From Corynespora cassiicola (Eukaryota > Ascomycota > Dothideomycetes > Pleosporales > Corynesporascaceae), in NCBI GenBank assembly GCA_022059125.1, contig JAEUWY010000020.1:1054001-1118000 (forward strand): a DNA stretch of 64,000 bases, in the 5' to 3' direction. A program made the position numbers and the translations under genes. The notes beneath the pieces were generated by a model that made no database searches, had not been told where the DNA came from, and saw only the letters and a program-made list of their open reading frames with translations. How positions within the stretch are numbered: position 1 is the first letter of the stretch; each line of letters starts with the position of its first letter. Shown here in pieces: positions 10,335 through 21,489 of the stretch.

Positions 10335-13300
10335 TTAACCAAACTCGCTGACATCTCCAAATCCAACTCTCGCTCTCCCCCGACCAACCGGCCGCACCCT
10401 TTCGCGACCTCTCTCCTCCCCCCTCCCCAGATCATCGAAGCCGCCTTCCCTTAACCTCGCTTGAAAGCTAGTAACTCCACCTATAGGCTCAACATCTCTA
10501 TGCGTTTGCCCTGGAGGTGCACTTCTTATCCCAATCCCTCTGTCCAGCCCTACTGTCCGTTTCTCTGGACTAGCTGGGAGTTCTGGTCTTTTGCTTCTCG
10601 CAACGCTCCGCTTGCTTGGCGTCTTCAGGTACCCAGGCGTTTTCTTGGGGAAAGCCGGAGTTGAGGCCCAAAAAGCACTGGGATCGTCCATCTCAAGCTC
10701 CAAGTCCTCTGGAATGGTGGCAGGAGGCGGGCGGAGTGCAGACTGTGGCTGGGGATATGTTTGAGGACGGCTGAGAGTTCTGCTTTTGTGAGGTGATATG
10801 ATAGGTGGATTGATCGCAGGATTCGGTTGACGCTGAGGCGGTGGGGACATAGATAAAGACAAGTCCAAGTTTGACAGGCCAAGCCCATTTTCGTCAAATG
10901 CTGTCCAAGCCTCCAAGCGCCGCGTATCGTCACCTGCGTCATCAAAGTTGAGCTGCTGTGTGGGATCTTCTTCATGCTCCAGGACGTCATCAAGGCGACG
11001 CGCCTCCCTTGTCGACCTCCGTATGGGTGTTGGGCTTGCGTCTCGTTTCGCTGCCTGCGTGACGGTCCGCTCGAGCCAGAAGCGTAGCATAGCTCGCACA
11101 TGCTTTTCAAAATTTCGTTGGTGCAAAGCAATGGCAGTTTCTTCCTGTCTCCGGACGGTCCAAAGTCTCCATCCAAGCTTTTTGAGGGCAGAAGCAGCCG
11201 CAATTTCGGTGTTTTCTTGCCGCAGAGCCAACGCTTGAGCTTCAAACGTCCGCAACGTCTCCATACGTCGGGTCCAAGATTCCAGATACTTGAAAGCAAT
11301 GTCGCCGTTGTATCTTTGCTCAGCCTGAATTGAAACGTCTCGAAGAGCCAATGTGCGCTCGCGCCAGCGTGTCATCAATGTGGCTGCGATGTTGTAGGTA
11401 TGAGCTTCTGCAAATTGGGTTGCTTGCTGCTCCTGCTGCGAGATGACATTTGTCTTTCTGCTCCATGTCTCAAACATTCTGCGCACAAGACTGGTTTTGA
11501 TTTTCCTTCGTATCTGTGCATATGCCTCTCTTCTGCGATTTCTACGTGCATGTTGAGTGGCCTCTTTCCAGCTATTGAGCGCGTGAGTAGTCAAAACATA
11601 AAACCTTGCGTCACCCGCCCACTGGTTCAGCTGTTGAAGATGTTCGTGTTTCTGCATTAATATCCCGAAAATACGCTGTTTGAGGTTTCTGTCAACTTCA
11701 GCGACTACCGCGGCTTCTTCAGTCTTCCTTTGGACCGTAGCATTCTCAATCTTGCGTAGACATGTTCTTAGTGTCTGGGCACGTTTGAACTGAGCAAACT
11801 TCCGTTCTGCGACCTCAAGCGAATTGCGATTTGCGTTGGTTTTAGTGACCCAATGTAGAAAGGCAGTTTCCTTCAGACTGCGGTCGTGCACACGCTGGAA
11901 TAGAGATACTCTTGAGGCGAGTGTCCATTTGTAGAGTGATTCAATGAGTATACGATCATTGATTCGGTCTTCAACAACCTTGATCCGGAGGCGATCGTTC
12001 CATGCGGTCAAGGCGTTCCGTAAAATACGCAGGCGATCGACTTGCCTGGCTTGTCTGGAGATATTGGACCTGTGCTGCCATGAGAGCAGGATATTGTGCA
12101 ATAAGCGTTTCTCTGATCCCAACTGACACTGTTTGAGCAGAGGTGAGAGCTGTGCCTGTTTTTGTATGGCGAAAAAAGTGGACGTTAACACAGTCTTTCG
12201 TCGAAATGTCTCGGCCTGTATCTCAAGCGACTTGGTAGCAGTCATTCGCTGCTGCCACTTCTGTATTGTCGTTCTAAGGGCTCTCCTGTCTTGCCTTGCG
12301 GTGGCCCAATCTTCTCGGTCCTTCAGCGCAATGGCGATTTCATGCCACTTCGTGTACGTGTTTCTCTTCATGCGACGATCATGAATACTGTGCGCTGTTT
12401 GTTCACAGTACTTGAAAAACACCGTTTTGAACGTTCTTTGCTGAAGATTGTCCTCATACAGCAGATTGGCGAAGTGGTCCATTCTCCGCATCTGTGCTGT
12501 TCGCTTCCTCCATTTGACCAGAAAATTTCCAAGAACAAAGTGCTGAATCTTGAGTTCGTTGACGGCCGTGATCTCTCGCCATCCATTGAAAAATTTGGTT
12601 CGCAAAATATGTCTTCTGGCGACAGATGTTCGAAGCACTTCATCTTCAGCACTTTTTGCCCAATGCGTGAATGCTTTGGTCAACAGAAACAAATTTCGTG
12701 CTTTTTGTGCGCGGTTCTCCAGCCTTGCAAAGAAACGCTCCGTTTCCTGCACCGATCGACTCTCACGATATTTGCCGACCCATGTGTCCATTGAGAGCTT
12801 GAGGAGGATCCGACGGTCGAATGAAGAGGCCAAATCATTCAAGTTTTCATTTCGACGAATTTGTTCTGCAGTGCGGTCTTGCCATTTCCTGATGCAGTTT
12901 CTCAAGACGGTCTGATAATGTGAGGCCTCCATTCTTTCAGCATCGTCCAACAACCGCGTATCAGAAGGCCGGTAGGGTTCTGGAACAAAGTGAGGATTGT
13001 CTTCATCGTACACGCCTGTGTCGGGTTGATTTTGTACAGCTGGTATAGGAGCATTCACGCCAGGAATATGGATGCGTGACAGGTCGAGATCCTCTGTTTG
13101 TTCGGTATGATCGCTATCTTCTGCATCGTAGACATCGAGCTGATGTGTACCCAGGCGTCCAGTTCTATGGATGCGAATACTGCCGCGACTTGACACCGAA
13201 CCGCTACGACGTTGTCTAGGCTGATGAGAGACGGACCGTCTTCTGGGGTATCCATTGGCAATGGTCCGAATAGGTATCTGCGCATGCAGATATGAATGAG

Positions 13301-13921
13301 CCTCAGTGTCGGAGTTAGAACGGCGCTTTACGCGCCGTTCGCCGGGCAGACGCGTTGTAGAGGTACCCTGCCCAATATCAGGCCCAAAAGGCAATTCCTC
13401 TGTGCCAGCGACCTTGTCGGCTGATCCATCTAGGTATGAATCCAGGCTTCTACGCCTCGGAAGAGTTTGCGCAGTGACATGGTATCTCGAGCGCCCATCA
13501 TACTGTGCCAAAGCTGGAGCGTTTGTCGTCATTTCGAAGGCCTCCTCATCGAACTCTTCTTCAACAGTGATGCCCAGCGCGCCAAGCGTGCGTTGGAATC
13601 TCTGGAACAGTGATTCATTATCGTGTGTCCGGTCCTGCAGCATTCGGAATAGGAAGGGATGCAAGACCGTGTCATCAGACGGATGGAGGCCATTCTCAGC
13701 AAGAACATCTTCGTAGGCAGCGAAAAGCGCGTGGGGGGAGCGTTCGGGTAATGTTTGCGCGCGACGGACGATATCGTAGAGAAGTTCAATGTCTGCGCGT
13801 AGCTTTGTTAGTCTTGGTCGTGTCACTCGACGCGTGGGACATGGCACTCACCATCATCGGAGAGATCATCTTTCTTGAGGTATGGGGTCTCATAATTGTC
13901 CGCGCTCATGGGGGGTGGCAT
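10335..13921 (-). CDS. SFI1: SFI1 spindle-pole-body protein (centrin-binding repeats)
   Basis: Filamentous scaffold of the spindle-pole-body half-bridge that binds centrin (Cdc31) along a helical repeat array. Two exons: 13921-13852 and 13792-10335, intron 13793-13851 (59 nt). The spliced start gives MPPPMSADNYETPYLKKDDL, and the junction restores an Asp codon. The product is 1175 residues. A conserved N-terminal domain (IELLYDIVRRAQTLPE) is followed by a basic, disordered stretch to about residue 330. Then come at least 15 degenerate repeats of the form L-x7-W-x2-R (for example FLVKWRKRT, IQKWQQRMT, LTAWNDRL, LMTRWRERT, WTRRMETL) to about residue 940. A Pro/Ser-rich tail with potential CDK sites (SPP, TPG) follows. 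Length and layout match fungal Sfi1. An alternative start is Met5 (13909). Confidence 0.93.
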
Positions 13922-14255
13922 TCGTAGTTGCGACTCGGTCGTCTCCGGCGCGTTCGCGAGAACATGAGAGGAGCGCGGTGCAAATTGTCGCGGGGTTCGG
14001 TCGCGCCCGGCAATTCGAGGGTGAAGGGATCCAAGCAGCGTCGCTGGCGCACAGACTAAGCATTACTGGGGTAGAAAACTGGTGGGATGAATGGGCGGCA
14101 TAAGTGCCTCGCGCTTTGTTGTGGGTGGTTGGTCCGCATTCACTCTGGATATTTGCCAAGCCAACATGGTCCGTGCATATCATATGCACATCTCATCGTC
14201 ACTTTTCGTGAACAGGCAAAGCAATCGAGAGTTCCGCTGTCTTTACCCCATCACG
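13922..14255. promoter_or_regulatory. Shared divergent promoter of SFI1 and the twin-CX9C gene
   Basis: 334 bp lying head-to-head between two divergent genes, so it must hold both promoters. I see no clear TATA box. GC-rich at the SFI1 side. Confidence 0.4.
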
Positions 14256-14536
14256 ATGCCTGGTCGTACTCGCCCAATCGACAAGTTTGCTACAGCCGTT
14301 GCCAAGTGCTCCAAGGAGGTGGGTCGCGGTCCATGAAACGCAGCTGTGGCAACATCACTGACTGGAGAAGGGCTCCGTATACGGCCAGTGCATCTTGGCC
14401 GACTACAATAACGTGCACAAGGATAAGTGCATGATCGAGTTCCTCAAGCTCAAGGAATGTTATCTTGTACGTGTTACAGCTCAGAGGAGTCCAGAACATT
14501 GCTCATAATGCCCAGGCAAATATGAAGAAGCGTTAG
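14256..14536 (+). CDS. Twin-CX9C mitochondrial protein, NDUFAF8-like
   Basis: A 59-residue protein from three tiny exons: 14256-14318, 14371-14466 and 14516-14536, with introns of 52 and 49 nt. It is hidden from simple ORF calling. Splicing yields two exact CX9C motifs: C-SKEGSVYGQ-C, formed across the first exon junction, and C-MIEFLKLKE-C. That is the signature of small intermembrane-space proteins oxidised by Mia40. The DYNNVHKDKC spacing and the A-K-C start resemble complex I assembly factor NDUFAF8, a partner of NDUFAF5, rather than Cox17 or Cmc1. The exact identity is inference. It is divergent from SFI1 and convergent with the tRNA synthetase gene. Confidence 0.78.
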
Positions 14537-14848
14537 GAACTTGGCTAGGCATCATTTGATCAAACCCAACATTGTATAACATACTAGATTGCATTGGGGG
14601 GGCGCACACTGTAATGGAAATTTGATGTCATTCGTTTCTTCATCTATCTACTTCATCTTGTTCTGATATCATACCAATCGTCGTTCCTCGCATCCTAACT
14701 TTCGGCCTAGGCTACCGTACGAAAGCCAGCAAGGGGCCAAGATACCGCCTGCCGGTAACCCTTTCTCTGCGGCGGCCATTTCCATACCCAACTGAAATCT
14801 GTGCACTTCTGCCATGCCGAGGCATGTCGTAAGGCTTAGTGTGACGGT
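14537..14848. other. Convergent 3' flank
   Basis: 312 bp between two converging genes, holding only 3' UTR sequence as far as I can see. Confidence 0.35.
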
Positions 14849-17800
14849 TCATAGCTTCACCAGCCGTAGCAGGAAGGTTGCCTTTTGAAGCTCCTGTTCC
14901 TCCTGCGCAATGACCGTCTCGTCGCCCTTCTCCGGGATCTTGCCTTCAATTTCAGTGATGGTATGCTTGTCAATATTCCTTCGCAACGCCTTCTCGAACA
15001 GAGCGCCTTGGTTCTCGAGAGCGGCTTCCAGACCAATATCATTCGGGTCTGAAAGGATTTTATACTCCATGCCAACATCATCGGTCGGGACAAGGCCAGC
15101 CTTCTTGCGCATATCTTGAACACGTCGGATAACCTCTCGTGCGAGACCCTCCTGCTCAAGCTCGGGGTAGCTAGCAACATCCAGGATGATGAGAACATCG
15201 TCATCTGTGTTGAACTCTTGGTCCTTGTTGCTTTCGTCCTGTGCCAACCCCCGCTTGACAATCAGATCTCCGTTCTCGATGCGGATACCATCGACCAGCA
15301 TCTCACCGCTCTTGATAAACTCCTTGATTTCTGCGCTCTTGAGACTGGGCAGTGCCTTCTTGACCTTGACAGCATCCTTCTTCAGCTTCCTGCCAAGCAC
15401 TGTGAAATCAGCTGAGGCCGAGTATTGGACCTTGTATTTATCCTCGTCTGTCGACAAGATGATATCTCGGACATTGAGCTCTTCCGAAACATAGTTCTCA
15501 AGCATTTTGATGTCATCAAGGTATTCTTGTTCGGGGTGGATGATGACCAGAGTCTTCAATGGGAACTTCAGGCCCTTGTTGGCGCGGTCACGTGAGATAC
15601 GACCAAGATCAACAACAGCCTGCATGCGCTTGACACGGCGCTCAATGACTTCATCGAAAAGCTCTTCGCGAACCTGAGGGTAAGGCAGGAAGTGCACACT
15701 ACGGTCGTCTCCAGCGTGGAGATCCTTTGGGATGTGAGGAAGGAGCCGCAAGTAGATATTATCGGTGATGAAAGGCGTGAAAGGCGCAAGCCCACGGCAT
15801 AGAGTGTAGAGGACTTCGAAAAGGGTGTTGAGCGCGTGCCTAGTATCTTCGACTCCGTATTCACCCTTGAGTCTCCGACGGTTGAGCTTAATGTACCAGT
15901 TCGTCGTGTTTTCAATGAGCTATTCTTATTAGCCTTATTTCGGGAATAACTTGGGGCGTTACTTGCCGTGAGGAGACGTGGGACGACAGTATACAGTCTG
16001 TAGGCTGCCATCTCTGCATTGACAAATTTGAGAAGTGACTGACAAGATGCCAGAATCCACCTATCCAGCACATTTGTGTTCGTCTTCTCCGCCGCCGGAT
16101 CGAAAACAAAGTCCAGGTTAGCAACCTTCTTGAGGAGCGACACTTGCTGTTCAAAGAACTGATGACTATTCCAGAGAGGCAAGAGGACCTTGGAGACGAT
16201 CTCCTTAACTCCAGCCTCCTTGAAGCGCAGAGTCTCAGCACGGACGACAGGAGAATTGATCAAGTACAGCCGCAAAGCGTCGGATCCGTAGTTGTCCATG
16301 ATGAGGTGGGGATCTGGGTAATTCTTCAGACGCTTGGACATCTTCTTACCATCCTCTGCGAGCACAATGCCGTTGACGACACAGTTCTTGAAGGGAAGCT
16401 TGCCGAATAGCATGACACCCAGAACAGTCATCGTGTAGAACCAACCTCGGGTTTGGTCCAAGCCTTCTGCGATGAAGTCTCCAGGGAAGGACTTTTCGAA
16501 GTGCTCAACATTCTCGAATGGGTAGTGTTGGCTAGCGTAGGGCATGGATCCTGATTCGAACCAACAATCGAAAACCTCGGGTGTCCTGCGCAGAACGCCT
16601 TTGCCCTGCTGACTGGGAATCGTAATATCGTCGATCTTATCGCGATGCAAGTCGGTGATATCGCCTTCATATCCGCTTAGCTTCTTCAGCTCCTCGATAC
16701 TGCCGACGCACACAACTTCTTTGCCATCTTCGCTAACCCAAAGGGGAAGAGGTGTACCCCAGAATCGATTACGCGATACGGCCCAATCCGGAGAGTTCAT
16801 TATCCAGTTTGCAAAGCGCTTCTCCTTGACGAAAGAGGGAACCCAGTGCGAGCCTTTAATCTCCTCCAACATCTGGGGAACGTAGTCTTGGATCTTGATA
16901 AACCAAGAGGGAACCGTACGGTAGATCAACGGGGTATCGGATCGCCAACAGTAGGGATAGCTATGGGTGATTTGGGAGTCCACAACCAAGCGACCGGTGC
17001 TCTTTAGGTGTTTAATAATGTCCTTGTCGGCCTTCTTGACGTGTTGGCCTTCAAAATCCCGCACGGCTGATGTGAAACAGCCAGCATCATCCACGGGGTT
17101 AGGGGGAGGCCGCTCGTCAGTGACGATTCCATGCTCGACAGCAACTTTGTAATCGTCCTCACCATATGCCGGAGCCTGGTGAACAATACCCACACCGCTC
17201 TCCGCTGTAACGTATGTCGCATTGACCACACGGAACGCCACGTCCTTGAATTCCTCGTAAAAGTAGTCGAAAAGCGGCTCATACTTCCATCCAAGCATAT
17301 CTTTGCCCTTGAGCTTCTGTACAATCTTGAATTTTGCCTTCTTGGGGTCTTTGTATAGGGTCCTGAGAAGAGCTTCGAGGAGGATGTAGTGTTTGCCTGA
17401 TTTCTCGTCGAGAATCTTGATGTATTCGAAGTCGGGGTGTGCGGCAAGTGCGGTGTTGGAAGGCAGTGTCCACGGAGTGGTTGTCCTATATGATGAGCTC
17501 CAGTAGAACAAAATGACAGAAGGGCACTTACCATGCCAAAAGGTGAGTAGTTGAATCATCCACAAGCGGGAAAGAGACCACAACGGCTGGATCTTGCACG
17601 TCCTTGTAGTTCTGGGAAGCTTCAAAGTTGCTAAGAGGGGTGGCCAATGCGGTGCTGTATGGCATAACCTTGAAACCCCGGTACACAGTGTTCTTTTCGA
17701 ACAGCTGCTTGAAAACCCACCACTCCGACTCCATGAAGGGCGTGTTCATGGTTTTGTAGTCACGGTCAAAGTCAATCCAGCGACCAAGCCTCTCGATAGT

Positions 17801-18305
17801 GTGTCTCCACTCTCCGGCAAATCGCATGACGATAGCCCGGCACTTTTCGTTGTATTTTGCGATTCCAATCTCCCGGACGGCATCGCGGCCAGACATGCCG
17901 AGCTCCTTGTCGATCTCGTACTCAATAGGCACACCATGAGTATCCCATCCAAATCTGCGCTCGACATAGCGACCGTTCATAGACCAGTAGCGAGGAATGA
18001 TGTCCTTGATGGTTGAGGCCAGGAGATGGCCGTAGTGGGGCAGACCAGTCGCGAAAGGCGGCCCATCGTAGAAAGTGTAGGGCTGTTTTCCTTTGGACTG
18101 AATTCAGAGTCAGTCATCTAGAATATCCTGTTTGTGTATAGATCCGACTCGAGTGTTTGCGAGAGTGTTTGCCCTGCATGACCCCTCGCGTGCGCTTTTG
18201 TAAAGTGTTTACTGGACTTACAAGCTCAACCTGGGTCAAGAAGGCATCAATCTCCCTCCAGCGCGCAAGGATACGCTCCTCCTCCTTTGGAAAGTCGACA
18301 GACAT
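14849..18305 (-). CDS. ILS1: Isoleucyl-tRNA synthetase, cytosolic
   Basis: Class I aminoacyl-tRNA synthetase charging tRNA-Ile in the cytosol. Four exons: 18305-18222, 18097-17532, 17485-15967 and 15919-14849, giving 1079 residues, the usual eukaryotic length. The HIGH signature is HYGH at residues 49-52 in [12 protein letters not shown]; the second signature is KMSKR near residue 600. The CP1 editing domain ([13 protein letters not shown]) spans the second intron. The anticodon-binding region ([17 protein letters not shown]) follows the third intron. Introns are 18098-18221 (124 nt), 17486-17531 (46 nt) and 15920-15966 (47 nt); the last uses a GC donor. No mitochondrial presequence is seen (starts [13 protein letters not shown]). 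The C-terminal extension is typical of the eukaryotic enzyme. Confidence 0.96.
15920..15966 (-). other. GC-AG intron in the isoleucyl-tRNA synthetase gene
   Basis: The donor is GCAAGT directly after ...CTCCTCACG and the acceptor is AATAG before CTCATTGAAAAC. Only this pair restores the conserved [16 protein letters not shown] reading. The nearest GT (four bases downstream) leads to stops with the acceptors I tested. GC-AG introns are a known minor class, usually around 1% of fungal introns. Confidence 0.85.
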
Positions 18306-19975
18306 GGTGGATGGCGTTCGGGTGCGGACTTGAGGCGGGGGAGAATGTTTTTCTATGACCTCCGACTCATCGAATGGTGGGGGGACCGCTGACTCATCCG
18401 CCACCTTATCGATAGTCACAGTGGCACGGCCCGATCTCATGTGCTTGAGGCACCACTCACCTCCTGGCGGTGAACTCTGGTCTGCATCAAAATGCTTCCA
18501 GTCAAGTCACCCAGAACCGGTTTCCCGGAAACTAATATCTTCCCCAAATATTTCATATCCCGACCCTCACAGTATCGCCGGTCAACTATCCAAGTCTCTC
18601 ACTGTTTCATAATTCAATGACGTTTGAAAGCAACCTGTCTCTCGACACATGCCATGCCAGAGCACTGGACAATCCGATTTATTACTTCCCTTTATGGTTT
18701 ATTCGTAATTTGCAACCTGGAAGACCTATCATTGTTAGCAGTCTATGTGTACTACAGAGAACGCATCGCTGGAAGACAGCCATCTAGACTAATCAGAAAC
18801 GACGACTATGGAGACGACCAAATCTTTGCTTGCGTACCTTGAACCACCTAGCAGCAGACGCGTCCTGGTTTCGCGATTCGGCATTCAAATGACACCCTAG
18901 CTGCAAATTAGGTAAGCCTGCCTCCAAGAAGCATATTTTTTTGGCTACAGCTCTAGATGTTACATACGAGTCCCCCCTTGGGCATGATTACCACACCAAT
19001 GCATATGCTCCTGTGTACAGCACCTAAGGATCTGACTGCGCGTACACCGCAAAACACTCTTCTAGCAAGTAGTACAAGAGCTAGCTTGGGCTCGGCGGAC
19101 TGCTCGTATGGTCCGGTGTTCCCATCGTCATACTTCTTGTACACTTGAGGCTGTTTTACCTCCCGCCCACCATGCGCAAGGATTTCTTCCATGGCACTGG
19201 CTTGGAAGTCGTGGCATTTGATAGGCTGTCTTGTGTGAAGTCATCACGAAGTGCTTGCGTCACTGTACACGAAGACTACCTCAATGGTGAGAAGTTCTTG
19301 GGGCATCGGCGACTGGTCCCCCTGAGCGACGACGGTTTCTGTTCCCAGACGAACAGGTGCACTTCCGTCGTCGCAAATCTACCGAACCTGCGCGTCTTCC
19401 TATTTTCCGACGGAGACATTCCAAGCATTCCGATGCTGAAACACGCTACACGCCAAGATACTAGCGAAAGCTTCGCTCACCATCTCATTCCAATCCCCTC
19501 TGAAACACTGACAGCCTTCAGCTCACCGTGGCCGCAAGTGCCTGACTGGGCTCTGTGAACTCACTAATGCACTAGGCCCTTGCTGACACGCTTTAACCCT
19601 CGTCTTTACCCGAGACGCCGTTTCCCTGCCGGCTTGCCTGTCTCTGATTGCATTGCTTCTCGGTGCGGCTCTCGATATCTCGCACCATTTGCAGTGTCTT
19701 CAGACAAAACCTTCGCGCCATGCCTGAGGAGAAATCCTCCGCAGGCTTTTGGCCGGTTTCGACTAGAGAAAGGCCGCGTGGTGGACAACGAAAATGCTTC
19801 ATCATCACGGCGTTATATATGTGTGTCCCAACCCCCATATATTGCCGTTGATCTACTCGATGACATCGGCATTTGAGGATTGAAACCCTTCTATTTTGTT
19901 ACTTTCAAACACCTCGGCCGGTCCGACTTCGATTCTTCCACCTTGTTAGCTCGTTCAATCTGCAGCACACCCGCC
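18306..19975. other. Long intergenic region, no gene recognised
   Basis: 1.67 kb. An open frame at 19145-19558 (137 codons) and others have no domain, signal or homologue I recognise and lack family-like composition. The left end is the synthetase promoter and the right end the promoter of the next secreted-protein gene. Confidence 0.4.
19813..19821 (+). promoter_or_regulatory. TATA-like element
   Basis: TTATATATG about 155 bp upstream of the start codon of the duplicated-repeat secreted protein, followed by a C/T-rich stretch. The distance suits a fungal core promoter with a 5' UTR of about 100 nt. Confidence 0.35.
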
Positions 19976-20746
19976 ATGCGCTCGCTCAACGTGCTCATTG
20001 CAGTCCTTTTCGTCTTCATAGCCACTGCCTATGCTCTACCTGAGTTCCCGGCGCTTGAAGCCCGGAAACATGATGGCGACGGCAATAATGGCACCTCGAA
20101 GAATGACAATCCCCTAAACAAAGCCTGTCGCAAAATGACTAAGCTTACCAAGCTCTCCGACCTTGCCAACAACCAAACAAAGCTCGACGAGCTCATGTCG
20201 AAGGGTAGAATCGATCAAGCGAGGGTCGACGAGATCAAAGCGAAGGCCGCGAATGTCACCGCCGAACTGCAGAGCATGCAGTCGAATACCACGTTGGTTG
20301 AAGAATGTGCTGTCGTAAATGCTCATCGCAAGGATCTGCGACGGTGCAAGAAGATGAAACGGCTAGAAAAGTTGGCTTCCATGGCCAACAACGACACCGC
20401 ATTGGTTGCGTTTACCCAGAAAAAGGACCTCAACGAGACTCTTATCGCGAAGTTGAAGGAGAAGATAAGCGAGGCGACCACCAAGCTCCAGGAAATGCAG
20501 TCCAACACTACTCTGACCGATATGTGTGCTTCGCAACAAAAACAGGAAGAAACCCAAGATGGAGGTAAGCCAGGCATCGATTCGGTCCTTAGTGACAGAA
20601 CTGACAAGCATCCAGCCAATTCGCCCTCGGGGGCCGCCGGGGCCGAGCAGTCCGCCGGCAGCAGCGGTGCAAATGGTCTCACGGCAAAGACGCTTCCGTA
20701 CTTTTTCATCCCGGCACTGGCAACGGTCTTCACATTCCTGCTATAG
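19976..20746 (+). CDS. Secreted, probably GPI-anchored protein with two duplicated Cys-bounded repeats
   Basis: Family not recognised. The start at 19976 gives a clear signal peptide (LIAVLFVFIATAYA, cleavage near residue 21). Two exons, 19976-20564 and 20616-20746, give 239 residues. The intron 20565-20615 is 51 nt and carries a CTGAC branch motif before CCAG. It is a multiple of three without a stop, so its retention would only insert 17 residues. The core is two tandem homologous units of about 61 residues, each opening with CRKM or CKKM and closing with MQSNTTL plus two residues and Cys. They are Lys-rich, helical-looking and contain several N-x-T sites. A Ser/Gly/Ala-rich spacer and a C-terminal hydrophobic tail (LPYFFIPALATVFTFLL) after small residues suggest a GPI signal. 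A cell-surface or effector-like role is conjecture. Confidence 0.75.
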   Translation: MRSLNVLIAVLFVFIATAYALPEFPALEARKHDGDGNNGTSKNDNPLNKACRKMTKLTKLSDLANNQTKLDELMSKGRIDQARVDEIKAKAANVTAELQSMQSNTTLVEECAVVNAHRKDLRRCKKMKRLEKLASMANNDTALVAFTQKKDLNETLIAKLKEKISEATTKLQEMQSNTTLTDMCASQQKQEETQDGGKPGIDSVLSDRTDKHPANSPSGAAGAEQSAGSSGANGLTAKTLPYFFIPALATVFTFLL

Positions 20747-21051
20747 ATAGGATTAAGTCTGGCTTCCTTGCTGTTTGAAATATTTGCGGCAAACAAGATA
20801 TCATGTAGACTCACGGGATATCAAGCTATCGTAACCATCAACGAGGGACTAGACCTACAGACCACTCATGTGTAGCTCAAAGCGCAATGACATAAGTCCC
20901 CCTCCCAATCGAAACACACGACAAGAGTGAAATCGTACGTTTTTGTCCGGATGTTCCTGACCCGGCTTGACCTGTTAACCCTATATGTGGGTCTACACAG
21001 CCTCCACTCATATATGCGCGACCTGTAGGATGTGCTCTACTCATCGACACC
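20747..21051. other. Convergent 3' flank
   Basis: 305 bp between the converging ends of the repeat protein and the interrupted secreted gene; nothing further seen. Confidence 0.35.
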
Positions 21052-21489
21052 TCAGTCTACATACCACGTCGCCTTCCGCCTATCACACTCCACCGTCTCC
21101 TTGGTCGCTGCCCTTCCACCATGCAACCCCGCGAACCGCCTTCCAACCTCGTCTAAGACATCTACAATACCTTGATCATGCACCAAGAAAGCGTAATCGA
21201 GCGGCTCATCGGGCGATCCGCCAACCCGAAAGCCGCAAGGATAGCCCGCCATGTTCTGCACATAACCTTCTGATCTGCCGCTAAAGTCAGCACCCTAGTC
21301 TCTAGCATCGGTCAGCACGCCACGACATGCGTCTTCGTATTCGGAGGTCGGCGGTGTGGAAGGCGCAGAGATTGTTGTGTCGTTGTAGATCAAGCTTATG
21401 CAATACCCTACAATATATTTACCGCCTGCACATGCGTTCTGAGCGAGGGTTGAGCAGGCGAAGAACAAGCCTAGAAACAGAGTGGGCAT
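21052..21489 (-). pseudogene. Secreted Cys-containing protein interrupted by a single in-frame TAG
   Basis: Starting at the ATG at 21489 there is a signal peptide (MPTLFLGLFFACSTLAQ) and a Cys-containing mature region. The frame stops at TAG 21295-21297 after 64 codons, yet it stays open in the same frame for about 80 more codons, from GADFSG through YPCGFRVGGSPDEPLD to a stop at 21052. The downstream part has protein-like composition and two more Cys. I found no GT-AG pair that removes the TAG while keeping frame. TAG could derive from CAG by one C-to-T change, which would be RIP-like. Alternatives are a genuinely short 64-residue secreted protein, stop-codon readthrough, or a sequencing error. 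Family not recognised. Confidence 0.5.

Noticed and set aside
19145..19558. 137-codon plus-strand frame
   Set aside because: No signal peptide, domain or family resemblance; probably chance in a gene-free region.
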